Made by a program: the position numbers and the translations under genes. A stretch of 64,000 nucleotides of DNA from Haemonchus contortus (lineage: Eukaryota > Nematoda > Chromadorea > Rhabditida > Trichostrongylidae), in the NCBI GenBank assembly GCA_000469685.2, contig LS997566.1:5177845-5241844 (forward strand). Direction: 5' to 3'. Numbering within the stretch: the first letter of the stretch is position 1; every line of letters starts with the position of its first letter. Of this stretch, positions 12,396 to 24,334 are shown one piece after another. Below the pieces are notes generated by a model that did no database searches, was not told the DNA's origin, and saw only the letters and a list, made by a program, of their open reading frames with translations.

Positions 12396-13944
12396 ACTGC
12401 CGGCTGGGGCAGCCGGGCAGAATTATGAGAACACGACGAACTCACCAAGAACCAAATACATAGCTCATTGAGAAAAGTCAATACGGCGGCTGGAAAACTT
12501 ATTTAGCAAGCACTAGGTCGAATGCCACTAATTCATCTTGACTGAGAAAACGAGGTGGGAGCTTTCACTTCGTACATCGCGGGGTAGTACCTCGAACCCC
12601 GACTCTTTGCTACTTGTGTTCTGAGATCGGAGCTCTTGGAGAAGCCAAGGAGCTAGGAGAAGGGCTATAAATCTTTCACCGCAAAAAAATGAAGTCCGCT
12701 CGTAAAAGTCAAGTCATGAAGTCGTTAAAGCTTGAATGAGTCCCAGATTGAACCTAGCTCCTAGACCCTCAGACAAACAGGTATTGACCTCAGAAGCCTA
12801 TTTTTCGAGTGCCTAATATATAATAATAAATCTAAAGCTGAGCCAGCTACTTACGTTGAATGCAAAGGATGCAGTCAGGCAGGAAGAGAACCGTCAGGCT
12901 AAGTGTATCGAGCGCTCAGGGGCCTTCTGAGAAAAGACTAAGCCTCAGTGCTCAGGCAGTCATCACTCTGAGAAATGTTACAACTCAAAGGCTAATGAAA
13001 AAACGGTGCAGAAGACTTATGAATTGAGGATCGAATGCAAGGCTACCCGTCCGCGGGAAGGATTCGCTTCGGATATATCCCCGAGCTATGAGATCATTGT
13101 GGCAAAATACAAACTTTTTCACACTGAGTTGGTCCGTAGGTCTCTTTATGTTTCCAATTACCAATTAATTCGTCAAAGTAAACATGACCTCTTTGTTCGA
13201 GTATTGACATTTCATGGTCGTAGGTGGGGCTCTGTAATCATACCCAAGGTTCGGAAACCAAATTACCTCGGTACTCGTCCAGTGCGATCAAGCCTTTCAT
13301 CATCCGGGGCATCGGAAAAGTGAAAAGCTCCGGGTATTTCGAACCGGGCTCTTGTGGGAGGGTATATTTAGTGACTAGTGTCCTGGGAGGCCTCCATAAT
13401 CCCTTAAAGCCCTTTAGAGGTACGGAACTGTCATCGTCTGAATGGGAGTGGGTGCATCCCATCGTAGGATCGATCAACCACAAAGATTTGTTTACCTTAT
13501 TGTTGACTACATACTTCCACAAACTCTAGATTTTTGCAAAGTAGAAATACAATGATCGGGCGTTTTCACTCCTAGAGGTTTCTCGTTTCGTAAAAGAACT
13601 GAAGGAAATATATTGGAAGAGGTGCGGGTTGGGTAATGAGAGTTGTCGAGTAAATGGAAGTGGGAACGTTTCAAAAAAATAGTAGTAAGGAGGATAAAAA
13701 TCAAGCATTCCATCTGATTTTTGCTGTAATTCTGCTAAGTTTGAAGAAAGTTGTTGACGATCCTGCATGCGTTTTTGCCATTGCCCTCGATTAATCACAG
13801 CAACATAGCTCTATACCTCAGGCTCCAGGCTGCTGTGTAATCAAGTAAAAACACCCCAACGAAACCGCTTCTTTGCTTGGGCATTCTAAAGTCTCGGAAA
13901 AATTCAAAAACCATTCGTGCGGTCAAGATGATACAATGACTTTG

Positions 13945-14010
13945 TCCCCCTCCCCAGGATTTGAACCCCGAACCTTGTTCGTGGTAGAGGCGTCACTTAG
14001 CACCAAAAGA
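13945..14010 (-). repeat. tRNA-like B-box remnant
   Basis: On the minus strand GGTTCGGGGTTCAAATCC resembles a pol III B box, preceded by an A-box-like GCTAAGTGACGCC. It does not fold as a full tRNA with a 7-bp acceptor stem as far as I can judge, so it is called a tRNA-derived repeat. Confidence 0.4.
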
Positions 14011-15244
14011 GCTCCTCTTCGCTAGAATGGATAAGTATACTTGCATTTCCTATAAAAATAACGCTAATGATGCAGAATTCCATCTTGACATGGCAAATAT
14101 AAGGCAATATCGAGTAGAACTTCAATGATGGAGTGTGACAAGTGAAATATTGCCGAGCATATGAGAAAGGGTTTTTGTTCGATTCCGAATTACCTATTCA
14201 ATCACACAACAGGAATGGCAGGAGATAAATCATCCTTGACAAGTTATCCTTTTCCCAATCATTTATGACAAGAGTGTTCCGATGGGGCAAGCAGAATGAG
14301 AAATCTAGGGATAATATGCCGCTGACCATTGCGCTTAAGTGGCTCATGAAGTTCCATGAAAACAAACTTCTTCGTACGAGTTTCGAACAGATATCTATAA
14401 ATGCAGCAAGCCAAGCATCCTGCCTAGGTTACAGGTGGTATAGTGGATAAAAGCAAAGAGGGAAAGACATGAATCCACGCCTTAGTCTCTGAAAGGTCAT
14501 GCTTTTGGAGCATGATTGACAGTACCGACCACCAGCATACCGACGCCAGATATGTAGTTCAAGTAAATCAAAGTGGCGATCGGTAAAATACATCTCGAAC
14601 GATCGTCTGAGGTTATGGGCGAGGAATCATTGGCGACAATTGAGATTGTTAGACATAGAAAATTCATGGAGGAACCGGAAAATCGTCAAAAATCGACCAA
14701 AGACCAGAGCCGAGACGAACGTTGGGGGGTGTTCAGGAGGGGAAATATGGCAGATTCATATTCGTCGTATGAGTCAACGGAGAACAATTCAATGGACCGG
14801 AATTCTGCTGGAGCGATTGCCGAGGACGCAATAAAATCGATCCATCTTCGAAGCGAATGGTTATAAGTAATGAAAAACAGTTGGTATCGAGGAATGTTAT
14901 GTGCGGAGGCCAGAACTTGAGTGCAACGATGTCGCTTGGGTTCTTGCGAAAGCCAGTCAACATCTGAGGAAGCCAAAACCATGCAGAAGGCTATGGTAGG
15001 GAAGAATCATGAGGAAGCCACTGATTTCGAGCTGCTCGGTATAAATCAGTTGAGTAAGCTGGGAAAATAGTGTTCACAGAGAAATGATTAAGCACCAGCA
15101 ATCGACCACAACAAACCTCAAAACAACAGAAAGGGCACGACTGGTGATGTTAGACTTCATACGTGTTCCTGGCAATATAATAATAATTTCTGGCCCTTGG
15201 CTTAGATGTTATTTCATCCTCTGAACGGATTTAGTCTTCTGGGT

Positions 15245-15505
15245 TGATCAATCCCGGATGCGCCGCGACAGTTGAATCCTCTTCAGAATTGTAGTGGCGG
15301 ATTGAACGCATGTAGGGCCGATACCATGACTTGCGGTAGCCAGCCAATGCCAATGATGCCAAGCCAGCCAGCAGTTCTTTTACCCTCTCAGGCGAGTTCA
15401 TTACCAATTAACCGACCCCGGAGGAATGGTGGGCTTCGGTTACTTTGGGCGGATATCGATTTGGAGTCGAACCCGTAACCGTGTAAGTATGATATGGCGC
15501 CACTC
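15245..15505 (-). repeat. tRNA-derived SINE, copy 1
   Basis: Minus-strand copy of the common SINE of this window: GAGTGGCGCC near the A-box region, B box GGGTTCGACTCC, then a tRNA-unrelated body ending with the conserved TACGATTCTGAA-type block. The 5' end is slightly truncated compared with the copy at 54198. Confidence 0.75.
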
Positions 15506-15961
15506 GCCCAGTTTCAAAAGTAGGGGTTGTATATGAATCTATGCCTGGAATGGACTCTATGAGATTATGGATTGATCAGAGGGATGAAGTATGCTTACAG
15601 AGCAAGGTGTCAGGAACAGTACTTTACTGATCTTTATTAATTTTGTAGCAAACGATATTTTCTTCAAGTTTTCATTCCGATCACCGAAGCAAACCTTTTC
15701 CGAAATCAATAATTATTATGAAACGAAAGAACTGTGGTTTTCTAGCCAAGTTCTGTTGATAGTACTGCAAGATCAATCATGACTGAGGTAGTGCATTTCA
15801 AAAGTGTAATGGAGAAAAGCAACCAGCTGCGAAAATCCAAAAAAATAAACTCCGCACATTACACAACGTTGAGGAGTCATGTGTGGGTACTTGTGGTGTT
15901 TCGTTATTGTTTACCGGTTCGATTCAATCGACACATTCCTTTGGTATCGGGCTGAACTGAT

Positions 15962-16200
15962 ATGATCAAGTAGCACGCTATCACTTACATGGTCTTGGGA
16001 TCGAATCCTGAGTCGATGGTCGCCCAGGCCAACCAAGGCTTTCAGTCCTCAGCGTCGGCTGATTGGAATCAGACTCGTCTGCAAAAATAAAAGCAAGCGC
16101 CGTTTTGGGCACCGGATGACCACTATGTCATTTTATAATACGCCACCACGATTGGGAATGGAAGTCAAATACAGGGCACACCCAACAAAAGAGATTGTAA
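15962..16200 (+). repeat. tRNA-derived SINE, copy 2 (5' truncated)
   Basis: Plus-strand copy: GGGATCGAATCCTGAGTCGATG (B box), GCCCAGGCCAACCAAGGC, the GATTGGAATCAGACTCGTCTG block and the GGCACACCCA tail. It lacks the first bases with the GGAGGTGG start. Confidence 0.7.
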
Positions 16201-16487
16201 GTATTTGAATATCCAAGCTTATATGTACCTCTCTCTCAGTTGTTGACGACTTTCTGGTTGACAAATAGTTTAGAAACTACCGGTCGGGACACTACCGGCA
16301 AAGCCTATTGTCAAGGCAACATTCTGAAGCCCTACGCCAAAATCGTTGTCCACAAAGTAATACCAAAGGAGTTTTTTCTTGAATGCTTGAAAAATTTGGA
16401 CTGTCTTAAGGTGATCATGTTGTTTCCAGAAGTGGTATGCGCCTAGCATTCTACTTTCATTAGAAATCGTTATGGAAATGGAATGCG

Positions 16488-16670
16488 TACTAGGACCATA
16501 GAATGGCTTGCGATGGCCATCCGATACGCACGTCAGTGCCTTTATCCTCCCAGATGAGTTCGGCAGCTTAAACTGACCATAGATTTATGGAAGAGTTGGT
16601 TGGCCCATGCTCGTTTCCGGGATTCGACCTCGAACTATGCGTATGACAATGCGCCACTTACCAGTATACC
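16488..16670 (-). repeat. tRNA-derived SINE, copy 3 (partial)
   Basis: Minus-strand partial copy with a diverged B box (GAGGTCGAATCCC) and the AAAGGCACTGACGTGCGTAT body. The 3' part is missing. Confidence 0.65.
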
Positions 16671-17557
16671 AACTTCACTTTCATCAGTCTCTTTTGGAAT
16701 GTTTCTATGATATAGGCCAGATCCTATTTTAATCGATTCCAGGGATAATTTCAGATTCCGTACAAAAATACCGAATGAATTCCAAAATTAAACTGAGCAG
16801 AGTTCTCAAGTCTGAGTATGACCGCGTTGACGGCCTATGTATCCCCTTGACCGTCCACTGGAGTGCAGAACTACGAGACAATCCGCAAGCTCATCAACTA
16901 CAAGTCCATATGCCCTTGTCGTCGCGAGCAAGTGTAATTTGCCGGATCCTCTTTGGTCGGCGGACACGATGCCGTTCATTTCGTTCTTACAGACTTGTCA
17001 TGAAGAAATCTGACCTTCAAGCCAAAGAAGGACGTCCTCAAATCAGGCAACGTACTAGCGCCACCTAATCTCCAACTTCTTGGCGGAGGCGGCCCTGTTC
17101 AGCAGCAGTCGTTGACCGAATTTGGAATCGATCCCAAAAATTTACTTTGTCAATAGGACCGCTCCTTTCTTCTTTCTTTTCCTGCTTTTATCAGAAACAG
17201 TACCTCCCCTCCTTCCCTTCCTTTCAGCTTTTTCAAAGAAGACTTCCTCCAAAAGGGTAGGTTATGGTCCGAAAAATTTCTCTACGAGAAAGGGTCCTGA
17301 AACGAAAAGGATGCCTCATTCCAACTATCGAAGAGTGTAAACTGAAGCAATGGGTGAGCTAATCGGAATTAAAAGAAAAATTAGCAAAACTTGGATAATT
17401 TATGCGACCTGAAGTAAATTTTACAATATTTGGCACTTTTTAAATGAACATTAAGAACGAATTCAATGGTAATAACAAAAAACACAGGAAGTTTCATAGA
17501 AATCACAAACAATATCACACGAGTTAGAGTTTAATCCGGCTAGAAAACCATAGATAC

Positions 17558-17645
17558 TGCGGGTGTGACGTTAGGTCAGGACGCGTCGCGTTATTGTTCA
17601 GCCGCCGCAAGCGGCGCGCGCGGCAATGTCGCGTCCTGACCCACC
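17558..17645. repeat. GC-rich palindromic repeat
   Basis: GGTCAGGACGCGTCGCG on the left and ATGTCGCGTCCTGACCC on the right are imperfect inverted copies around a CGCCGCAAGCGGCG core. The surrounding DNA is AT-rich, so this GC-rich island stands out. It resembles the CGCG-rich repeat family at 19.6 and 51-52.9 kb. Confidence 0.6.
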
Positions 17646-19599
17646 AACGGTCACCTCTAATCAATATCACCCAAAAGAGAATGAGCTTCAGATTACGAAC
17701 AGAGGAGATAGTTATAAAATGATTGTTAAGTGAATGGAAAGCACCAAAGGAAGGCAAATCACAAAGGCTTAATCAAATTAGTTAAAATCAGCTTTCAAAG
17801 TGCAGGGTACCATTGCGGGCTGTCTATATGAGATCTGTATAAAAACAAGATGAAATTGACATTCTCGATCCACCGTACAGCTCCCCATGAGGATTTCACA
17901 GTCAACTGTCATCTCGGCCAAAAGTGGGCGTGGTTGTCGGGCTTGTGGACGCCAGGCTCTGCAGATCCTCTCTGCTACCTTCTGCAGAGCTCGGCCTATA
18001 CCCTTCATTACAAGGCAGGATGGTATCGAATCTCGTGGTTATTGAACGGAGAGAAGTTTGACGATGAAATAGACAGTTATGATTTGAATCACCAACTGGA
18101 GAAAGGCAAACATTGCATAGCTGACAAGTAGGTATTGCAGAAGAATGAGGAAATCCACGGGCAGTGATGCGATATCCTGAAAATCAATCAGTAGGATTCG
18201 TAAACAGCTCATTTTTCAGTAGAAAATGGAAGTGATCTGCTCCTACAAAAGGAGTTATTACTGTATAAGGGGAGCTTGAGGATTAGTTGAATTATGGCTG
18301 GGAACTTGGCAGTGTCAGGTACCGCAAAAGGTATAGTCCAAGTCCTGGATCCATACCAGCCTGATCCAACCGAGTCTTCCACCCCTGGGATTGATTTATT
18401 GACACCAAGCCTGGCTTGAACCTCTGCTGTTTCCCTCTACAGCTGGCCATTTAGAAGTGAGTGAGTGATCCAGAAAGGCCAATCGTCAGTAAAATTTGCG
18501 ATTACTTGAGCTGATGAGGGGGAGCTAGAATTAAGGAGAGGCGTGGCCAGAATCCTTTTGAAAGCGAGCGTGTTTGAGTACACTGTACAGTAACGTGTTC
18601 CTTTCAATACTACTTCAGATTTCTTCAGATTTCTATTTTGCTTTGAAAGAATAATTTCGATGTTCTATAACGCCCTCCTACACCCTAACTCTAATTTTCC
18701 CGCTTCTTGGGCAAGGACAACGTCATTTGCGCCCCAAGGAGCGGTAGTTCCCCATTGAGGACTGTCTTTACGTGCTTTGGAGGAGCCACGAGCTTCCAAA
18801 AACTTTTCAAAATTAGGAAGCATTGAAAACTGGGAGTCGTAGACTAATTATCCGAGATAAATCGCCAGTAACGGACAGCCCCAACCGGAACGGAACGAGC
18901 CTCAGCATCGGTTTTTACAGTACCTCTGACCAAATCCGGAGGTTGAGGACGTTCTATGAATGACAATTACTCTACTGTAGGGTCATTTGAAACGTTCACG
19001 GCAACTTTAAGGTAAACGATCCAGTTTCATTCCTACAATTACGCCGAGCCATCATTTAGTTAGTGTATGAAAGTCTAACCTGAATACCAAGCGGCCATCG
19101 TGGACCCGTTGACGAGAGCATACGGAGCATTTTATGATGGGTGGTTGATCGAATCATGCCCATGCTCATGTCAAGGGATACCTAAAATCCGATTAAATTT
19201 CATTTTGGAATTGGAGTTGGAATTCGAACACGGAACCCCCAGTGAAAGTGTTCGTTTCACCTGCTTCACGAGATTCCGATCTGTCGCTCGCGAAACATCG
19301 ACGGCTTCCACAGCAGCTGAATTTAGTCAATTATCCTCTGAATCTCAATTCGCATCGAAATTAAAGTCAAAAAGACTATACCGAAAGCCTACAAAGCAAG
19401 ACAAACAAATCAGCCACTGGTCTTTCACTCTTCCACTTCAGCATGAACCATGCACTCGACTCCCACTCAAATTGAACTGTCTACTGATTTCGTGCCTAAT
19501 CATCACAAAAGGACTGCAGGAGACAAAGTGGGAGCCCGAATCTTGACCCACATTATGAATGTACAGACGCCTTACCGGAATCACTTTACGGGTGTAAGG

Positions 19600-20130
19600 A
19601 GTGCCCTTCGTTCCGCGTGTCCCACGAAACTAGGTAACGTCGCAGCTGCCGCACGCGGCGTGCCAGCCCGCAATCTTTGAAAAATGTCGCAGTTGTCAGC
19701 GGGGCGTAAGAATTGCGCTCGGTCCACAGCAGCTATCTTGAAGAGAAGATAACACGGACTCTAGCCGTATCGTTCGACCCTCTTCCACACGCACTTGCAA
19801 TGACCTAACGCCTTTGTTCTCCACCTGCGTGGACTCGGAGATCCAACCTCGATCGTACCGTCCCCGCTCCATCATATTTCAGATTTTCAACATTTCTTCA
19901 GCCAATTTACTGACTCCAAGTTTTTTTTTTCGGCTACATCAATCAACATTCTCAAGCTTCTCTACCAAGTTTCCACCAAAATCCAGTCTTTCCATCAATT
20001 TTCAGCTTTTCCAGTGACTTCCTAGCGCTGCCTATTCCTAATGTGCAGTAAAGGGCTGTACAAGAGAATTCCTTAACTTTATGGCTTCTAACGCCAAATA
20101 AGGGAGAACAGGTAATAGCCAAAAATGAGG
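19600..20130 (+). repeat. CGCG-rich interspersed repeat, copy A
   Basis: Shares with 52205-52690 the order: GTGTCC.. GAAACTAGGT, GCACGCGGCGTG, GTCAGCGGGGC, GAATTGCGCT, GGATAACACGGA-like, then CGCTGCCTATTCCTAATG and TTATGGCTTCTAAC. An inverted partial copy lies inside the element at 50830-51547. Non-coding, probably MITE body sequence. Confidence 0.65.
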
Positions 20131-20589
20131 AATTCGCAAATGGTATCGAAGAGAAATGCCTCGCTGTTGCACGGAAATAGTCGTCAGAAAAATGGAAAAC
20201 AAACCAATGGGTGGGCTGACATTCACCCAAGGCTAGCCTCAGACTTAAAATGCAAGCGTCGGTCTTTTAGACGCTCTTGCTCCTTCCATTCAGGCCTCAA
20301 GGGCGGGCGTGGTCCCATTCTCTTGGTATGAGTGGGGAGCCCTGCTGAACGAAACGCAGGATCACGATAAGGGTGAAGCCGCTTCAGGGCATAACTACTG
20401 CTGCTGGATGCATGGACCTCTCGAATGCAGAGCATGCTTGACTACCCTACCAGTTCGGATTCTAACTGGGCTATTCTAATGGGCAGCTGTTTACCGGCGA
20501 AGGTGGACTTCGATACTGCCCTACAGTACTCCACCGTACTCCCGCCGAGCATGCGTCGCCATAGCAGAACTTGAAACTACAATCTGCTT

Positions 20590-21222
20590 CTATGGTGTTG
20601 ATAAAACTGGGTAAAGTAGCAAAAAGTAGGTAGAGGTTAGGTAGAGTAAACAACAGTAGCAAAAACAACAACAACTCACAAGTTATGAAAGCAGCTTGCT
20701 TGGGAAAGACAAAATTTGGTACGATGGCAGCAATTAGAAGAATGGCTACCGATTTCGAGATGACGCTTGACGGTGACAAAGCACTGGTGAGCGATAGGAA
20801 CCCGAGAATTAGAGAGAAAAGTGGAAATGACAGCTGACATATCTGAAAAAACGTTGCTTTTGTGAGAACCTTTTGGAAAGCCTGGAAATAACTTTAATTA
20901 CTGAATGGGGTCTGTACCGTACCATTTCGATTATGGTACTGGCTGATTGGACGAAAGTCCAAAGAAGCACGATTCGGGACACATCCGACACCAACAGAAC
21001 TCCAGCGATAAAGATCTAAAACGAAAACTGGTTAGGTCTGAGTTAAGGTTTTTTGGGTACGAGTTTCGGCAGACCTGGATGTATGCCATGACCCGAATGA
21101 AGTAGATCGCTTGCTGATATGTCTGAACCCGGCGATCGTAGTCTCTGGACTGTGCCTTGAAATCGCGATAGTAATCAGAATAGTCATCGTCATACTGCCG
21201 GCGTGATATCATATAGGGACTC
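20590..21222 (-). CDS. Unrecognised small membrane protein (3' four exons)
   Basis: Four minus-strand exons join with matching phase: 21075-21222 (polar, Tyr/Asp-rich: RRQYDDDYSDYYRDFKAQ then ...AYIQ), 20918-21015 (hydrophobic IFIAGVLLVSDVSRIVLLW, a likely membrane helix), 20680-20783 (SVAILLIAAIVPNFVF, a second helix) and 20590-20606 (terminal, FLSTP, stop). Acceptors are GATTTCAG, TTTTAG, CTCACCAG and TACCCAG; donors GTCTGC, GTACAG, GTGAGT. The first coding exon is not settled: the frame stays open upstream to an ATG at 21470, and two near-identical GATTTCAG acceptors occur at about 21223 and 21270. I do not recognise the family. The predicted shape is an acidic cytoplasmic or lumenal region plus two membrane spans. 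Confidence 0.5.
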
Positions 21223-21873
21223 CTGAAATCGATATTAATCAATATATCAATAGTCAATATTTTATGAGACCTGAAATCAATATTCAGTAGCATATTGAAG
21301 GATAAGTGATTAGAGCCGAATAGACCCCTTGGGTATGCGCCCCGCATTTGGCTTTCGTCCAGAACACCACTAGTGTTGGAATGTGTACTTGGACGGTACA
21401 ATGAATTGGGAGGGTCAACCCATGCATACCTCGGTGTTTTTACTCCACCGCTTCGGTATCGTTTACCCATTTACCACAATGTCGACGGAAGTTTCACTTG
21501 GTCAAGACAGGTCGGAGCCAGCTTTTTGCCCCTCCTACCATGCAAGCGGAAGCGTCGTCACTTTTCAGCATTGCCCTTTACTTTTCAATGAATTACCCTT
21601 CCAGACCAGTCTGGTATCGATTAAGCGACGTAGGGAGATAAGTATACTACTTGGCCAAGACTGACATTGGCCCGGAATTCAATTCACCCCGTATAGCTCC
21701 GTCTGATAACCTCCATTACCCTACCAGGCGAAGTCAGACGGAAAGACAAGTTGGCCAGACGGGTGTTGATCCCAAATTTCACTCTCGCATTATACTACTG
21801 CTACCGGCACGGCACAACCCTACCCAAAGTCCTCGGGGAACAACACGAGAACAGTCCGGAGTGATTGGAATTA

Positions 21874-21910
21874 GTCAGGAACCCTCCTCAGGTAGAGGAG
21901 GGTTCCTGAC
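21874..21910. repeat. Perfect 16-bp hairpin
   Basis: GTCAGGAACCCTCCTC, a 5-base loop (AGGTA), then its exact reverse complement GAGGAGGGTTCCTGAC. No poly-T follows on either side, so it is not a bacterial-type terminator. It is most likely the core of a small foldback repeat. Confidence 0.85.
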
Positions 21911-24003
21911 TTGACATACACTCCTTTCTCCCAGGTGAAATTGGCACCAATAAGTCGAACTCAGGGATGAATGACACAGTGGCCTTGATGGTATACTTAC
22001 GTCTGATTCCCACAGTAAAGCTGGCTCTGCTTAGGTCCTGATTGGGTTCGAACCCAGAAATTCTGCGAGATCTCCGAAATTAAGTTAACTCTATCATGGC
22101 TATTGGGCCTTCTCCTGAGATTGGGAATTGAATTTTCTTGTGAAGTCAAGTACTCGTTCAGAAAATATTCCTCGACAAAACGAAAAAACTCCCCGATTCC
22201 CAAAAATAGGCATGCAATGAGCGTACGTAGTTGTTTTTCTCTGTTCACGACGTAGTTATGTAATTGTCGAACTATTGAAAAAGGACAAACTTCACCTCGT
22301 TCACAAGGGCGACCTTGCTGGCGACAAGGTTGAATTGAATTTCAGCAACTACTCCTACAAACTATCGGATCCATGTTAGGCAAAAAGAGTATTTATGGTT
22401 CAGGACAGAAGAAATCTTCGATCTTCAGAGTTCAAATCGGAAACTGGGGTCCCATGGCTTCATATAGAGATCTCCACCCGAACATATAAAAGGAGTTCTC
22501 AGGGAAGAACGACCTTAGCTGCACATTACTTATAGACACGTACACTTTTCGGTGAACGCACACTTTTTTAGTAGAATGAGCCTTCGATAGATGCACGGTT
22601 TCTATTGCATGCTTTTCCCTCGTGCAAATGATCGTCCACTACAACTGCTGTCTTCGAACCTGAGTAAGACTTGGGAGTAGAGGAAATGGGTGGGAGTATA
22701 GGGGAGCACGGGAGAGCTGTGATGGGAGATCTTTGCGTTAGCGAATCCCAACCAGTTATTAAGGGGGTCGCAAAAGTACCGTCAAGGAGCGGATAGTACA
22801 GCTCGACTGAGGACCTTGACAGTCACCCATAAGTGACTGAACATCTGGTAACCAGAGCTTGGGGTTTGAGGTGTTCTCCGAGCCCAACAGCTACGACCCT
22901 GTAGAATCTACTCCGAGGCTAGACTGAAAGGCCTTCCTCAAAGTGTATGTGTGGTTATGCCAGCACCTCGACTGCCACTTTATCACCCCCTCTGATACTC
23001 CGCCCTGCCTTTGGTGGCTCAGGAAGGTTCCTAGGCAAAAGCGAATCAGTCCAACGAAAACGGTTACCTGTGATATGGGGCAGAAATGTATGTAGGAAGT
23101 CGGGTTCCATATTGTTGATAGTACGGAAAGTCATCGTCCATTTGATGGAGGAGCCGCCCAGTACTCCCGACCTATCGGATAGTCGTTTGGGTATCGGAAG
23201 ATGTGGAATTCTGAAAAGCAATTTCGGATTTCATAGTAAAGTACAAGAAATACAGATCACGTATCAGGTATGTTGGGAAAGACCTCGGATGCATGGAAAG
23301 TGAGAAAATCTTTACATTCCGTATGAGCGTCATTGTCTCTGAGACAGTTGAATGAAGAAGAAAAGATGGAAGACGTTGAAGATAAACTAAACGCTACGAA
23401 AGAATCCAGTTCAAGAAAAATGGAGATCGAAGATTACGTAGGGGACTTTATTCGAGTAGTCCAATATCTGAGTGTTAGTTGATTTGAGCTCCAATATGTT
23501 GGAGCCAAACCTGTGGCATCATGCACATCTTGATCACCCACTTAGGCCCTTCTAATAGTCACAACGGTATCGAAGGCCTAACAGATTGACCGCCAATATG
23601 TCTGCCTCCCAGAATTTGTTGTACAAGCGAGATGCACATTTAAACGCTCGGAAATTCTGAACAGAATAAATTGCATGGCTGAATCCGGACAGGGCGAGCT
23701 CCTGCCAAGTGTGTTATGTGCACAGTTGAAGAAAACATAGGACGAAATGTAAATAAAAAGATTTTCGTAAATAACATGTTCAAAAATAGGGTCTGAGTGG
23801 GGAAGAAAAGTTCTCCATAAATTTTCAGCTTTTTAAACATAATGTTAAACCGTGATCAAAGGTCAACGAAAATATAGAAATACAATTGAAATTAGACAAA
23901 ACTATGGATGAACTACAGTAATACATGTGTGAGCCGTAGATGTGAAGTGATGATCATCTGGGGAATGAAAGTCTCATATCTTCAGAGGCAACTTGAAGCA
24001 ACG
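21911..24003. other. No recognised gene
   Basis: Contains a B-box-like GGGTTCGAACCC at about 22047-22058 and open frames on both strands (21997-22248 minus; 22947-23303 plus) that have no known domain. 22750-23330 is less AT-rich than its surroundings and reads like repeat or retroelement leader sequence, but no reverse transcriptase or transposase motif is present. Confidence 0.4.
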
Positions 24004-24334
24004 TCATTTCGCTGAAACACTAACATCATCGACAAGACCATCAATCGTCTCGTGTATGTCTTTGTATCGGTTAAAAACCTCTTGTAAATGCCCCTTTTCC
24101 GTGAGAAATGAAGTGTATAACCAGTCGTAATGGGAATGATCATTGCCGAACACATTATCGCAAGTTCCCTACATAATTACACCCGGGATTCACTGGGAAT
24201 TTCTAGGTATTGGGTGAAAACGACTCATGAGGAACATGCGGTTTGACTTCAGGAACCACTGGGTCTAATGAAATCGGAGCCATAAACACATCAGGATAAT
24301 TCAGATTCAGATTTGCATTCAGAGATTTACATAA
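24004..24334 (-). CDS. 3' exons of an unrecognised gene
   Basis: Terminal exon 24004-24168 (55 codons, acceptor TTATGTAG): GTCDNVFGNDHSHYDWLY, then an amphipathic, charged end (LQEVFNRYKDIHETIDG) and a TGA stop. Before it, 24248-24334 (acceptor TTAATTCCAG) encodes LCKSLNANLNLNYPDVFMAP and on to VVPE; joining at GAA/GTCAAA keeps phase and gives a 79-bp intron, a size also seen in the GT92 gene. Without that intron the upstream exon stops at a TAG. A further open block at about 24540-24640 on the same strand (QYRFPHGKPTVTGDQIHK) may belong but does not join in phase. Product unknown. Confidence 0.4.

Larger units (their letters stand above)
12400..20589. other. Repeat-rich region without a recognised gene
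   Basis: About 8 kb with no gene I can support. It holds a tRNA-like B-box remnant (13945-14010), three SINE copies (15245-15505, 15962-16200, 16488-16670), a GC-rich palindrome (17558-17645) and a copy of the CGCG-rich repeat also present at 51-52.9 kb (19600-20130). Open frames such as 13006-13529, 14573-14866, 17850-18131 and 19100-19546 show no known domain. 13238-13450 shares a short motif (TACGGAACTGTCATC / TACCGAACTGTCATC) with 26310-26330, suggesting repeat origin. Confidence 0.45.
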
